Positions 40,613-49,438 of a stretch of DNA of 64,000 bases are shown in pieces; position 1 is the stretch's first letter; the number at the start of each line of letters is the position of its first letter. The stretch is from Streptomyces termitum (GTDB lineage: Bacteria > Actinomycetota > Actinomycetes > Streptomycetales > Streptomycetaceae). The position numbers and the translations under genes are program-made. Below the pieces are notes generated by a model. That model saw nothing but the letters and a program-made list of their open reading frames with translations. It ran no database searches and had not been told where the DNA came from. The stretch covers positions 62,001-126,000 of the forward strand of contig NZ_BMUL01000005.1 of the NCBI RefSeq assembly GCF_014650175.1. The letters run 5' to 3'.

Positions 40613-41221
40613 TCAGGCCGCCGACACCAGGGGGCGGCCGTGCGCCTCCCGCGCGCGGGCCAGGACGCGGGGGGTGAGGACCGCCCGGGGCACCTCCACC
40701 CCGCAGTCCCCGCACACCGGCCCGTACCACTCCTCCCCGGAGCCGCCGCCCCAGGCGATCCGCGTCCCCGCGCAGACCGGGCACTCCTCGGCCGGGCCGC
40801 GCCCGAGGGCCGCCACGAGCCGCCGCACCACCACGGGCAGCGGGTCCTTCGGGTGTACGGCCGGATCGCCGCACCGCACCACCCCGTTGCCGCCCCACAC
40901 GTCCCGGTGCCAGTCGTCCAGGGCCGCCAGACCGCGCAGACCGCCGTGCTTCTCGCGCCGCCGCCGGGCCGCGAACTCCTCCTCGTACGCGAGCCAGACC
41001 GCCCGCGCCTCCTCCAGTTCCTCCAGCGCGGCCACCAGCCGCGCCGGGTCCAGCTCCCGGTCCTCGGGGCCGAACCCGTGCCTGACGCACAGGTGGTCCC
41101 AGGTCGCCCGGTGCCCGTACGGGGCGAACCGCTCCAGGCACTTGCGCAGCGAGTACCTGCGCAGTGCGGTGTCGCAGTCGGGGTCGCGCACCTGTCTCGC
41201 GAGACTCCGGAAACCGGCCAT
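40613..41221 (-). CDS. Conserved hypothetical protein with C-terminal zinc-ribbon-like cysteines
   Basis: 202 residues from ATG 41221, chosen over an ATG 11 codons upstream (41254) because GGAGG sits 8 bases before it. N-terminal half is charged and helical (RYSLRKCLERFAPYGHRATWDHLCVRHGFG ... LVAALEELEEARAVWLAYEEEFAARRRREK). The C-terminal part holds CPVCAGTRIAWGGGSGEEWYGPVCGDCG, a possible four-Cys metal site, followed by the basic VLTPRVLARAREAHG. Not a family I recognise. Convergent with soxR. Confidence 0.7.
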   Translation of the reverse strand: MAGFRSLARQVRDPDCDTALRRYSLRKCLERFAPYGHRATWDHLCVRHGFGPEDRELDPARLVAALEELEEARAVWLAYEEEFAARRRREKHGGLRGLAALDDWHRDVWGGNGVVRCGDPAVHPKDPLPVVVRRLVAALGRGPAEECPVCAGTRIAWGGGSGEEWYGPVCGDCGVEVPRAVLTPRVLARAREAHGRPLVSAA

Positions 41222-41351
41222 GCCCGCCACCTCCGTCGCTGTTGCTTCGCGCATCCGCGGTATCAGAGGGACGAACGAAGGGGCCGCCGCGTTCCGGGAA
41301 GATGCGGAACTGATCCTTCCGAAGGGGGAGGAGGATCGGCGGCACCGGGGC

Positions 41352-42614
41352 TCACCGGTACAGCAGGTGCTCCCGCCGCACCGCCCGGAAGGCCGCCAGA
41401 TCCTCGGCCCAGGAACCCGTCACCTCGTCGGTGCCGGCGCCCGCGTCGATCAGCGTGCGGACCCGGGTGGACCCGGTCAGCCGGTCGATCCAGTGGTCGG
41501 GCCGCCAGGCGAAGCCGGACCAGGAGCGGCGGGCGGTCACCAGGAGCCCGATGCCGGTCCGCACCGGATCGAAGACCTCCCGGTCGTGGACGTGCAGCTG
41601 CACCCCGCCGGCCGTCCGCCCCTGGAACTTGGAGAAGACCGGCGCGAAGTACGCCTCCCGGAAGCGGACCCCGGGCAGCTCCAGGGCGTTCGCCGCCTCC
41701 GCCCAGCGGTGGTCGATCCCCTCCGCGCCGAGGAGCTCGAACGGCCGGGTGGTGCCCCGCCCCTCGGAGAGGTTGGTGCCCTCGAAGAGACAGGTCCCGG
41801 AGTACACCAGCGCGGTCTCAGGCGTCGGCATGTTCGGGCTCGGCGGCACCCACGGCAGCCCGGTGGCGTCGAAGAAGTCCGCCCGCCGCCACCCCGTCAT
41901 CCGGACCGTCTCCAGCTCCACCGGCCGCTCCAGGAAGGCGGCGTTGAACAGCAGCGCCAGCTCCGCGACCGTCATCCCGTGCGCCTGGGCGATCGGCTCG
42001 CGGCCCACGAAGGTCGCGAACTCCCGCTCCAGGACCGGCCCGAGGGCCGCCCGGCCGCTCACCGGGTTCGGCCGGTCCAGGACCACGAACCGCTTCCCGG
42101 CCAGCTCCGCCGCCACCATGCAGTCGTACAGCGTCCAGATGTACGTGTAGAAGCGGGCGCCCGCGTCCTGGATGTCGAAGACGACGGTGTCCACCCCGGA
42201 GGCGGTGAAGACATCGGCCAGCGCCCGCCCGCTCTTGAGGTACGTGTCGTACACCGGGAGCCCGGTCGCCGGGTCGTCGTACCGGCCCTCCGAACCGCCC
42301 GCCTGCGCGGTGCCCCGGAAGCCGTGCTCGGGGCCGAAGACGGCCACCAGGTCCACCCGCCCGTCGGCGTGCATGACGTCGACCAGGTGCCGGGCGTCGG
42401 CGGTGATCCCGGTCGGGTTGGTGACCACCCCGACCCGCTCGCCGGCGAGCGCGGCGTACCCGTCCGCCGCCAGCCGGTCGAAACCGGTCCGCACGCGCGC
42501 GTGCCCCCGCCCCGGCCCCGGATCGGCGGCGGCCGGGGCGGCCGTCACGGCCAGGGCCCCTCCCGCGGCCAGCAGACTCCGACGCGACAGCTCCGAACGC
42601 CTCATGGGTGACAT
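41352..42614 (-). CDS. Exo-beta-N-acetylmuramidase NamZ-like protein (DUF1343), Tat signal
   Basis: 420 residues if started at ATG 42614 (GTG 42620 and ATG 42605 are alternatives; none has a clear ribosome site). RRSLLAAGGALAVTAAPAAA is a twin-arginine-like signal. The DUF1343 body shows GYAALAGERVGVVTNPTGI, VFGPEHGFRG, GLPVYDTY, VDTVVFDIQDAGARFYTYIWTL, LDRPNPV and LFEGTNLSEGRGTTRPFELLGA. NamZ (Bacillus) releases MurNAc from peptidoglycan fragments, so this likely works in cell-wall turnover outside the cell. Full length, monocistronic. Confidence 0.88.
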   Translation of the reverse strand: MSPMRRSELSRRSLLAAGGALAVTAAPAAADPGPGRGHARVRTGFDRLAADGYAALAGERVGVVTNPTGITADARHLVDVMHADGRVDLVAVFGPEHGFRGTAQAGGSEGRYDDPATGLPVYDTYLKSGRALADVFTASGVDTVVFDIQDAGARFYTYIWTLYDCMVAAELAGKRFVVLDRPNPVSGRAALGPVLEREFATFVGREPIAQAHGMTVAELALLFNAAFLERPVELETVRMTGWRRADFFDATGLPWVPPSPNMPTPETALVYSGTCLFEGTNLSEGRGTTRPFELLGAEGIDHRWAEAANALELPGVRFREAYFAPVFSKFQGRTAGGVQLHVHDREVFDPVRTGIGLLVTARRSWSGFAWRPDHWIDRLTGSTRVRTLIDAGAGTDEVTGSWAEDLAAFRAVRREHLLYR

Positions 42615-42700
42615 GGGCACGCAGGCTAGCGCCCCGGGAGGCCCGGGGGAACGAGGCGTGCGGAGACCGGCGCCGACCGGTCCGGGGCTTCCGCCCGCGC

Positions 42701-42719
42701 ATACCGACCGGTTAGTCTG
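42701..42719. promoter_or_regulatory. TetR-type operator C, copy 1 (upstream of SDR-tetR)
   Basis: ATACCGACCGGTTAGTCTG matches ATACCGACyGGTyrGTC, shared with 46533-46551 (there on the other strand). It lies about 65 bases before the SDR start. Confidence 0.6.
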
Positions 42720-42784
42720 CCCCGCGGCCGCCGGAACCGCCCCGGCCGGGGCGGCCCGGCCCGCCCCGACCCCTGGAGGGACCC

Positions 42785-43561
42785 ATGACCGCGGGCACGC
42801 ACGAGATCCGGGGCGCCGGAGTCGTCGTCACCGGAGCGGGCGGCGGCATCGGCGCCGCCCTGGCCCGCCGCTTCGCCGCCGAGGGCGCCCGCGTCGTCGT
42901 CAACGACCTCGACGCCGCGCGCGCGAAGGCCGTCGCGGCGGAGATCGGCGCCGTCGCCGTCCCCGGCGACGCCTCCGTGGTCGTCGACGAGGCCCGCGCC
43001 GCCCTCGGCGGCACCGTCGACGTCTGGTGCGCCAACGCCGGACTCGCCTCTCCCGGCGACGCCTGTGCCGACGAGGACGTCTGGGCCGCCGCCTGGGACG
43101 TCAACGTCATGGCCCACGTCCGCGCCGCCCGCGCCCTGCTCCCCGACTGGCTGGAGCGCGGCACCGGCCGCTTCGTCTCCACCGTCTCGGCCGCCGGCCT
43201 GCTCACCATGATCGGCGCGGCCCCGTACAGCGTCTCCAAGCACGGCGCGTACGCCTTCGCCGAATGGCTCTCCCTCACCTACCGCCACCGCGGCCTCAAG
43301 GTCCACGCCATCTGCCCGCAGGGCGTGCGCACCGACATGCTCGCCGCCTCCGGCTCCGCCGGCGACCTCGTCCTCGCCCCCACCGCCATCGAGCCCGGGG
43401 CCGTCGCCGACGCCCTCCTCGACGCCATGGCCGCCGACCGCTTCCTCGTCCTCCCGCACCCCGAGGTCGCCGGTTTCCACCGGGCCCGCGCGCAGGACCC
43501 CGAGCGCTGGCTGAGCGGCATGAACCGGCTCCAGCGGAGCTGGGAGGCGGGCGCGCGGTAG
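42785..43561 (+). CDS. Short-chain dehydrogenase/reductase
   Basis: 258 residues; GGAGGGACCC upstream of ATG 42785. Classical SDR: NAD(P) motif TGAGGGIGAALARRF (TGxxxGxG), NAG (ANAGL), catalytic Ser in FVSTVSAAGLL, and YSVSKHG (YxxxK). The Asp-rich NDLDAARA after beta2 suggests NAD. Likely oxidises a hydroxyacyl or alcohol substrate in the same catabolic route as the acyl-CoA dehydrogenase operon. The TetR gene follows after 84 bases and is probably in the same operon. Confidence 0.9.
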   Translation: MTAGTHEIRGAGVVVTGAGGGIGAALARRFAAEGARVVVNDLDAARAKAVAAEIGAVAVPGDASVVVDEARAALGGTVDVWCANAGLASPGDACADEDVWAAAWDVNVMAHVRAARALLPDWLERGTGRFVSTVSAAGLLTMIGAAPYSVSKHGAYAFAEWLSLTYRHRGLKVHAICPQGVRTDMLAASGSAGDLVLAPTAIEPGAVADALLDAMAADRFLVLPHPEVAGFHRARAQDPERWLSGMNRLQRSWEAGAR

Positions 43562-43645
43562 CGCACCCGGCGGCGGATGGGAAGATCTACCGAGGGAACC
43601 CCCGGCCGCACCGGCCGGGGACGGCGAGCAGGAGGACGACGGAGC

Positions 43646-44242
43646 ATGGCCAGGACGACGGACGCGGAGGGTGCTTCCCCCGTCCCCCAGAGGCTCCTCG
43701 CCGCCGCCACCCGGCTCTTCGCCGAGCAGGGCTACGACCGCACCTCCGTGCAGGAGATCGTCGAGGCGGCCGGTGTCACCAAGGGCGCCCTCTACCACTA
43801 CTTCGGCTCCAAGGAGGACCTCCTCCAGGAGGTCTACGCGCGCGTGCTGCGGCTCCAGCAGGAGCGGCTCGACGCCTTCGCGGGCGCCGACGCGCCGGTC
43901 GAGGAGCGGCTGCGGTCCGCCGCCGCCGACGTCGTCGTCACCACCATCGACAACCTCGACGACGCCTCGATCTTCTTCCGCTCCATGCACCACCTCAGCC
44001 CGGAGAAGAACAAGCAGGTCCGCGCCGAGCGCCGCCGCTACCACGAGCGCTTCCGCGCCCTGGTCGAGGAGGGCCAGCGGGCGGGCGTCTTCTCCGCCGC
44101 CACCCCCGCCGACCTGGTCGTCGACTACCACTTCGGCTCGGTGCACCACCTGTCGACCTGGTACCGCCCCGACGGCCCGATGGCCCCGCAGCAGGTCGCC
44201 GACCACCTCGCCGACCTCCTGCTGCGGGCCCTGCGCCCCTGA
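43646..44242 (+). CDS. TetR-family regulator (acyl-CoA catabolism)
   Basis: 198 residues from ATG 43646, AGGAGG upstream. HTH at residues 10-58 (VPQRLLAAATRLFAEQGYDRTSVQEIVEAAGVTKGALYHYFGSKEDLLQEV); ligand domain with SIFFRSMHHLSPEKNKQVRAERRRYHERFRALVEEGQRAGVF, as in TetR proteins next to acyl-CoA dehydrogenases. Operators at 42701 and 46533 at both neighbouring promoters are its likely sites. Convergent with the acyl-CoA dehydrogenase gene, 4 bases apart. Confidence 0.92.
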   Translation: MARTTDAEGASPVPQRLLAAATRLFAEQGYDRTSVQEIVEAAGVTKGALYHYFGSKEDLLQEVYARVLRLQQERLDAFAGADAPVEERLRSAAADVVVTTIDNLDDASIFFRSMHHLSPEKNKQVRAERRRYHERFRALVEEGQRAGVFSAATPADLVVDYHFGSVHHLSTWYRPDGPMAPQQVADHLADLLLRALRP

Positions 44243-44246
44243 CCCG

Positions 44247-45461
44247 TCAGAGGTAGCGCTTCAGCTCGCGGCGGGCCAGCGACCGCTGGTGCACCTCGTC
44301 CGGGCCGTCCGCCAGCCGCAGCGTCCGCGCCGCCGCCCACAGCTCGGCCAGCGGGAAGTCCTGCGAGACACCGCCCGCGCCGTGCGCCTGCACCGCCTTG
44401 TCGACGATGTCGACCACCGCGCGCGGGGTGGCGATCTTGATGGCCTGGATCTCGGTGTGGGCGCCCTTGTTGCCGACGGTGTCCATCAGCCAGGCCGTCT
44501 TCAGGACCAGGAGCCGCAGCTGCTCGATGGTCACCCGGGCGTCCGCGATCCAGTTCTGCACCACGCCCTGCTGGGCGAGCGCCTTGCCGAAGGCCGTACG
44601 GGAGACGGCGCGGCGGCAGGTCAGCTCCAGGGCCCGCTCGGCCATGCCGATCAGCCGCATGCAGTGGTGGATGCGGCCGGGCCCGAGGCGCGCCTGCGCG
44701 ATGGCGAAGCCGTCGCCCTCCCCGCCGATCAGGTGCGACGCCGGGACCCGCGCGTCCTCGAAGAGCACCTCGGCGTGGCCGCCGTGGTAGTGGTCCTCGT
44801 AGCCGTACACCCGCATCGCCCGGCGCACGGTGACGCCCGGGGTGTCGCGCGGGACGAGGAGCATCGACTGCTGGCGGCGGACGTCGGCGCCGTCGGGGTC
44901 GGTCTTGCCCATCACGATGAAGATCTCGCAGTCGGGGTGCATCGCCCCGGAGATGTACCACTTGCGGCCGTCGACCACGTACGCGTCCCCGTCCCGCCGG
45001 ATGCGGGTCTCGATGTTGGTCGCGTCGGAGGAGGCCACCTCGGGCTCGGTCATCGCGAAGGCGGACCGGATCCCGCCCGCGAGCAGCGGCTCCAGCCACC
45101 GCTTCTTCTGCGCCTCGTCGCCGAACTGGGCGAGCAGCTCCATGTTCCCGGTGTCGGGGGCGGCGCAGTTGAGGGCGGTCGGGGCGAGCTGGGGGCTGCG
45201 GCCGGTGATCTCGGCGAGCGGCGCGTACTGGAGGTTCGTCAGCCCGGCCCCGTACTCCTCGTCCGGCAGGAAGAGGTTCCACAGGCCCTGCCGCCTGGCC
45301 TCGGCCTTCAGTCCCGCGACCACCGGCGGCTCGTCCCACGGGGAGGCGAGCGCGGCCCGCTGCTCCTCGGCGACGGCCTCGGCCGGGTAGACGTGCGCGT
45401 CCATGAAGGCGAGCAGCTTCCCGCGCAGCTCCTCGGTGCGGGCGTCGTAGGCGAAGTCCAT
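44247..45461 (-). CDS. Acyl-CoA dehydrogenase (ACAD10/11-like, long-chain type)
   Basis: 404 residues. AYDARTEELRGKLLAFMDAHVYPAE at the start and AFAMTEPEVASSDATNIET, RKWYISGAMHPDCEIFIVMGKTDPD, GPGRIHHCMRLIGMAERALELTCRRAVSRTAFGKAL and the C-terminal DEVHQRSLARRELKRY are the features of the ACAD10/11 group that work together with APH-like kinases. Desaturates an acyl-CoA (in eukaryotes 4-hydroxyacyl-CoAs are handled by a linked kinase plus dehydrogenase). Downstream of the kinase gene by 6 bases, one operon. Confidence 0.93.
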   Translation of the reverse strand: MDFAYDARTEELRGKLLAFMDAHVYPAEAVAEEQRAALASPWDEPPVVAGLKAEARRQGLWNLFLPDEEYGAGLTNLQYAPLAEITGRSPQLAPTALNCAAPDTGNMELLAQFGDEAQKKRWLEPLLAGGIRSAFAMTEPEVASSDATNIETRIRRDGDAYVVDGRKWYISGAMHPDCEIFIVMGKTDPDGADVRRQQSMLLVPRDTPGVTVRRAMRVYGYEDHYHGGHAEVLFEDARVPASHLIGGEGDGFAIAQARLGPGRIHHCMRLIGMAERALELTCRRAVSRTAFGKALAQQGVVQNWIADARVTIEQLRLLVLKTAWLMDTVGNKGAHTEIQAIKIATPRAVVDIVDKAVQAHGAGGVSQDFPLAELWAAARTLRLADGPDEVHQRSLARRELKRYL

Positions 45462-45467
45462 GGCGGT

Positions 45468-46493
45468 TCAGCCCTCCTGAAGGGTGGTCAGGCCGTGCTC
45501 GATGAAGACCGGGACCAGCTCGCCGATGCGGTCGAAGCCGGCGCCGACGGTCTGCCCGAGGGTGTAGCGGTAGTGGATGCCCTCCAGGATCACGGCGAGC
45601 TTGAACCAGGCGAAGGCCGTGTACCAGGAGAGGGCGGAGACGTCCCGGCCGGAGCGGGCCGCGTACCGCTCGGCCAGCTCGGCGGCGGCGGGGTGGCCGG
45701 CGGCGGTCGCGGTCGTCGAGATCGGCGAGCCGGGCAGGTCCAGCGGGGTGCTGTACATGACCAGGAGGCCGAGGTCGGTGAGCGGGTCGCCGAGGGTGGA
45801 CATCTCCCAGTCGAGGACGGCCCTGATCCGGTCGTCGTCGCCGACCAGGGCGTTGTCGAGGCGGTAGTCGCCGTGCACGACGGCCGGCGCGGGGGAGCCG
45901 GGCAGCGCGCGGCCGAGGGCGGCGTGCAGCTCCTCGACGCCGGGCAGCTCGCGGCCCCGGGAGGCGGCGAGCTGCTTGCCCCAGCGGCGCAGCTGCCGGT
46001 CGAGGAAGCCCTCCGGCCGCCCGAAGTCCGCGAGACCGGCCTCCGCCGGGTCCACGGCGTGCAGGTCGACGAGGGTGTCGACCAGGCCGAGGACGGCGGC
46101 GCGGGTCCGCTCCGGGCCCAGCGGCGCGAGCTGGGAGGCCGAGCGGTACGGGGTCCCCTCGACGAACTCCATCACGTAGAACGGCGCGCCGAGCACCTCC
46201 TCGTCCTCGCAGAGCAGCACCGTCCCCGGCACCGGTACGGCGCTCGGGCCGAGGGCGGTGATCACCCGGTGCTCCCGCCGCATGTCGTGCGCGGTGGCCA
46301 GCACGTGGCCGAGCGGCGGGCGGCGCACCACCCATCGGCCGGTGCCGTCGGTGACGGCGTACGTGAGGTTCGAACGGCCGCCCTCGATCAGCCGTGCCTC
46401 CAGGGGGCCGGCGACCAGGCCCGGCCGCTCGCGGTCCAGATGGCGGCGGAGCCGCTCGGGGTCGAGGCCGGGCGGCGGGGGAGCGGGGCTCAT
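45468..46493 (-). CDS. Aminoglycoside-phosphotransferase-like kinase (ACAD10/11-kinase type)
   Basis: 341 residues from ATG 46493, with GGAGG 8 bases upstream. APH fold: RSNLTYAVTDGTGRWVVRRPP (ATP lysine/arginine region), FYVMEFVEGTPYRS, catalytic VVHGDYRLDNALV (HGDxxxxN) and metal DWEMSTLGDPLTDLG. Paired with an acyl-CoA dehydrogenase; in mammalian ACAD10/11 this kinase phosphorylates 4-hydroxyacyl-CoA so that the dehydrogenase can make the enoyl-CoA. By analogy this operon lets the cell degrade gamma-hydroxy fatty acids. First gene of the operon; operator C upstream. Confidence 0.92.
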   Translation of the reverse strand: MSPAPPPPGLDPERLRRHLDRERPGLVAGPLEARLIEGGRSNLTYAVTDGTGRWVVRRPPLGHVLATAHDMRREHRVITALGPSAVPVPGTVLLCEDEEVLGAPFYVMEFVEGTPYRSASQLAPLGPERTRAAVLGLVDTLVDLHAVDPAEAGLADFGRPEGFLDRQLRRWGKQLAASRGRELPGVEELHAALGRALPGSPAPAVVHGDYRLDNALVGDDDRIRAVLDWEMSTLGDPLTDLGLLVMYSTPLDLPGSPISTTATAAGHPAAAELAERYAARSGRDVSALSWYTAFAWFKLAVILEGIHYRYTLGQTVGAGFDRIGELVPVFIEHGLTTLQEG

Positions 46494-46532
46494 GGGGCGT
46501 ACCTCCGGTGGGGCGACGGGTCGGCGTTCATG

Positions 46533-46551
46533 ATGACCGACCAGTCGGTAT
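46533..46551. promoter_or_regulatory. TetR-type operator C, copy 2 (upstream of kinase-ACAD operon)
   Basis: Reads ATACCGACTGGTCGGTCAT on the minus strand. ACCGAC and GTCGGT are nearly palindromic around TG. It lies 40 bases upstream of the kinase start. Confidence 0.68.
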
Positions 46552-46654
46552 GTCGTCCAGAGGGGCTCTCCGAGGGGTCTCTCCAGAGGGGCCCTCCGGG
46601 GGTCTCTCCCGGGGACCGGAAGAGGAGCCGGGGCGGGCGGCCTCGCCGGGGGCA

Positions 46655-46693
46655 CGGGAAAGGGGCCCGGGACGCTCCCCGGACCCCTTCCCG
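46655..46693 (-). terminator. Hairpin downstream of metallo-hydrolase gene
   Basis: CGGGAAAGGGGCCCGGG and CCCCGGACCCCTTCCCG pair with one bulge around a 5-base loop, 14 bases past the stop of the minus-strand gene. Confidence 0.65.
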
Positions 46694-46707
46694 CACCCGC
46701 GTACGGC

Positions 46708-47619
46708 TCAGGCGTGGCAGGCCACCGGCCGGCCGCCGTTCATCGCCGCCATGTCGCCGAAGACCGCCACCGGGTCGAGCGGATGCCCCTCCGGCAGCCC
46801 GTCCAGCTCCGCGTACGCCCGGTGCAGATTGGCCACCAGGCGCTCGCTCTCCCGCCAGGCGCCGAAGTCGCCGAGCTCCGCCCGGCGCGCGGTCTCCAGC
46901 GGCGGATCGCCCTGGGCGTGCCCCTCGGCCGCCAGCTCCCGCACCCACCGCAGATACCGCTCGGTCGCGTCGTAGGCCGACGGGTCGGTCACCGGCCCGT
47001 GCCCCGGCACCACCCGCTCCGCGTCCAGCGACCGCAGCACGTCGAGGGCGCGCAGCGACCCGGCCAGCGAGCCCATCGGCAGGAACGGCGTCCCGCCCTG
47101 GAAGACCAGGTCGCCGGTGAAGACCACCCCGGCCTCCGGCAGGTGCACGATCGAGTCGCCCGTGGTGTGCGCGGCACCCGGGTGCAGCACCCGCACCTCG
47201 AACCCGCCGGCGTACAGCGTCAGGCGGTCGCGGTAGGTGAGGTCCGGCGGCGTGATCTCGACCCGGCCGAAGTCGGTCCCCGGCCACAGCAGGTGCAGCT
47301 GGTGCCCGGCGTCGAGCTGCTCGGACCGGCAGTTCTCGTGCCCGACGATCCGGGCCTCCGGCCGGAACACGCCGTTGCCGTAGGTGTGGTCGCCGTGGTG
47401 GTGGGTGTTCACGATCGTGCGGGGCAGCGGCAGCCCCTCGGCGAGCACCGCCTCGCGCAGCAGCAGGGCGCGCCGCTCGGTGGCGGTCGTGTCGACGAGC
47501 AGGGACTCGTCCGCGTCGCCGAGGAAGCCGGCGTTGTTCAGGCACCAGCCCCCGTCGGGCTGGACGTAGGCGTGGACGCGCGGCGCGAGCGCGACCACGT
47601 ACGGATCGGTGGCAGGCAC
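46708..47619 (-). CDS. Metallo-beta-lactamase-fold hydrolase
   Basis: 303 residues from GTG 47619. VNTHHHGDHTYGNGVF is the HxHxDH zinc motif; AAHTTGDSIVHLP, FTGDLVFQGGTPF and VVPGHGPVTDP supply the remaining ligands. Proteins of this layout hydrolyse thioesters, lactones or similar. It stands alone, between the TetR-controlled kinase operon and a divergent quinone oxidoreductase. Substrate unknown. Confidence 0.88.
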   Translation of the reverse strand: MPATDPYVVALAPRVHAYVQPDGGWCLNNAGFLGDADESLLVDTTATERRALLLREAVLAEGLPLPRTIVNTHHHGDHTYGNGVFRPEARIVGHENCRSEQLDAGHQLHLLWPGTDFGRVEITPPDLTYRDRLTLYAGGFEVRVLHPGAAHTTGDSIVHLPEAGVVFTGDLVFQGGTPFLPMGSLAGSLRALDVLRSLDAERVVPGHGPVTDPSAYDATERYLRWVRELAAEGHAQGDPPLETARRAELGDFGAWRESERLVANLHRAYAELDGLPEGHPLDPVAVFGDMAAMNGGRPVACHA

Positions 47620-47774
47620 GGTGGTTCCCCCCGGAAGACGAAGATCGAACGGACAGGGCGAAGCCTGCCATCCGGCGGCCCGCCCGGTGGCCGGAATCCG
47701 ACGACGGACCGGCCCGGGGCCCGCCTGGCCGTGCCCCGCTTGCGCGGTCCTCCGACCCCGCCGAGGGTCGAGGC

Positions 47775-48704
47775 ATGAAGGCGATCAGCTACCGCCGGTA
47801 CGGCGGCCCCGAGGTCCTGGAGTACGGCGAGCTGCCCGACCCGAAGGTCGGCCCGGACGAGGTCCTCGTCCGGGTCCGGGCGGCGGCCGTCAACCCGGTC
47901 GACTGGAAGGCGCAGGCCGGATACCTGGACGGCATGTTCGAGACGGTCTTCCCGGTCGTCCCCGGCTGGGACGTGTCGGGCGTCGTCGTCCGGCCCGGCG
48001 TCTCCGTCACCGAGTTCGCCGAGGGCGACGAGGTCATGGGGTACGTCCGGGAGGACTTCCTCTGCCACGGGACCTTCGCCGAGTACGTCGCCGCGCCGAT
48101 CCGCACCCTGGCCCGCAAGCCGCGCGCGTACTCCTTCGAGGAGGCGGCCGGACTGCCGCTGGCCGGGCTCACCGCCTACCAGTCGCTGCACACCGCGCTC
48201 GGGGTGCGCCCCGGCGAGACCGTCCTGGTGCTCGCGGCGGCCGGCGGGGTCGGCTCCCTGGCCGTGCAGATCGCCCGGCACCTCGGCTGCCGGGTCCTCG
48301 GGGCGGCCCGCGCGTCCGGCCGCGACCGGGTGGCGGAGCTGGGCGCCGAGCCGGTCGACCTCGACGAGGAGACCTTCACCCGCCGGGTCCGGGAGCTGGC
48401 CCCGGACGGCGTCCACGCGGTCCTCGACACCCTCGGCGGGCCCTTCCTCCCGCACGCGGCCCGGCTGCTCGCGCCCGGCGGACGGCTCGCCTCGATCGCC
48501 GACGGCGAGGTGCTGGCGCTCGGCGGCCGCTACTACTGGGTCCGGCCGGACGCCGCCGACCTGGCCGCGCTCGCCGACCTCGCCGACGAGGGCGTCCTGA
48601 CCGTCCGGGTGGACCGCACCTTCCCGCTGGAGCAGACCGCCGAGGCCCAGCGCGCCAACGCCGCGGGCGGCCTCCACGGCAAGGTCGTCGTCACCGTCCC
48701 CTGA
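47775..48704 (+). CDS. NADP-dependent oxidoreductase (quinone oxidoreductase family)
   Basis: 309 residues. MDR fold without zinc cysteines: [68 protein letters not shown] (NADPH site). Reduces quinones or enones with NADPH. Divergent from the metallo-hydrolase gene with 155 bases between; convergent with the DUF202 pair. Confidence 0.92.
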   Translation: MKAISYRRYGGPEVLEYGELPDPKVGPDEVLVRVRAAAVNPVDWKAQAGYLDGMFETVFPVVPGWDVSGVVVRPGVSVTEFAEGDEVMGYVREDFLCHGTFAEYVAAPIRTLARKPRAYSFEEAAGLPLAGLTAYQSLHTALGVRPGETVLVLAAAGGVGSLAVQIARHLGCRVLGAARASGRDRVAELGAEPVDLDEETFTRRVRELAPDGVHAVLDTLGGPFLPHAARLLAPGGRLASIADGEVLALGGRYYWVRPDAADLAALADLADEGVLTVRVDRTFPLEQTAEAQRANAAGGLHGKVVVTVP

Positions 48705-48716
48705 GGGCCCCCGGCC

Positions 48717-49037
48717 TCACCAGATCAGCGCCGCCCCGCACACCGCCAGCGCGACCGTGCACCCGGCCGCGATCAGCGCGCCCCGGTGCGAGAGGACGCG
48801 CGGGCGGGGGGTGTCCAGGGAGCGGATGCGCCGGTGCGCGACCGCGAGGAAGCCGATCCACAGCAGCGCGGAGAGGGCCAGCCCGGTCATCCCCGCCGCC
48901 GTCGCGCCGTCGAGCAGGGCCAGCTTGATGCCGAGCACCGCCACGACCGTGCACGACAGGGTCGTCCGCCGCCACGCCAGCCGGGTCCGCTCCGGCTGGA
49001 GCCCGGGATCGCGCGCCCCGGCGCCGGACGCGGCCAC
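48717..49037 (-). CDS. DUF202 membrane protein, second of a pair
   Basis: 106 residues from GTG 49037; the start shares its G with the upstream stop (TAGTG). PGLQPERTRLAWRRTTLSCTVVAVLGIKLALLDG is the DUF202 signature (ERTxLAWxRT), with three membrane helices. Function unknown in the family; YidG/YidH pairs in E. coli have the same tandem layout. Confidence 0.85.
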   Translation of the reverse strand: MAASGAGARDPGLQPERTRLAWRRTTLSCTVVAVLGIKLALLDGATAAGMTGLALSALLWIGFLAVAHRRIRSLDTPRPRVLSHRGALIAAGCTVALAVCGAALIW

Positions 49038-49429
49038 TAGCCGGCCCGGCCGAAGACCACGAGCACCACCATCGCGACGGCCACCACGGCCACGGTGAGG
49101 CTCAGCACGGCCGGGAAGCGGGAGACCGGCAGGTCCTCGCCCCGCCGCATGGCCCGCTCGCAGCGGATCCAGTGGTTGACCGCGCGCAGCGCGCACAGCA
49201 CACCGGCCGCGAGCAGGGCGAGCGAGAGCCCGACCCGGACCGCCCAGCGCAGGTCCGGCAGGAACTGGTCGACGGCGAAGCCGCCGCCGATGAGCGCGAG
49301 CGCGGTGCGGATCCAGGCGAGGAAGGTCCGCTCGTTGGCGAGGGAGAAGCGGTAGTCGGGGGTCTCGCCCTCGTCCCGGATCCGCCGCGGGGCGAACCAC
49401 AGCCGCAGACTCTGTACGAAATCGCTCAC
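49037..49429 (-). CDS. DUF202 membrane protein (YidH-like)
   Basis: 130 residues from GTG 49429. SLANERTFLAWIRTALALIGGGFAVDQFLPDL carries the DUF202 signature; three membrane helices with an acidic/basic N-terminal cytosolic part. First of two coupled DUF202 genes. The NUDIX gene upstream ends 9 bases before it and may share the transcript. Confidence 0.87.
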   Translation of the reverse strand: MSDFVQSLRLWFAPRRIRDEGETPDYRFSLANERTFLAWIRTALALIGGGFAVDQFLPDLRWAVRVGLSLALLAAGVLCALRAVNHWIRCERAMRRGEDLPVSRFPAVLSLTVAVVAVAMVVLVVFGRAG

Positions 49430-49438
49430 GCCCGAACC

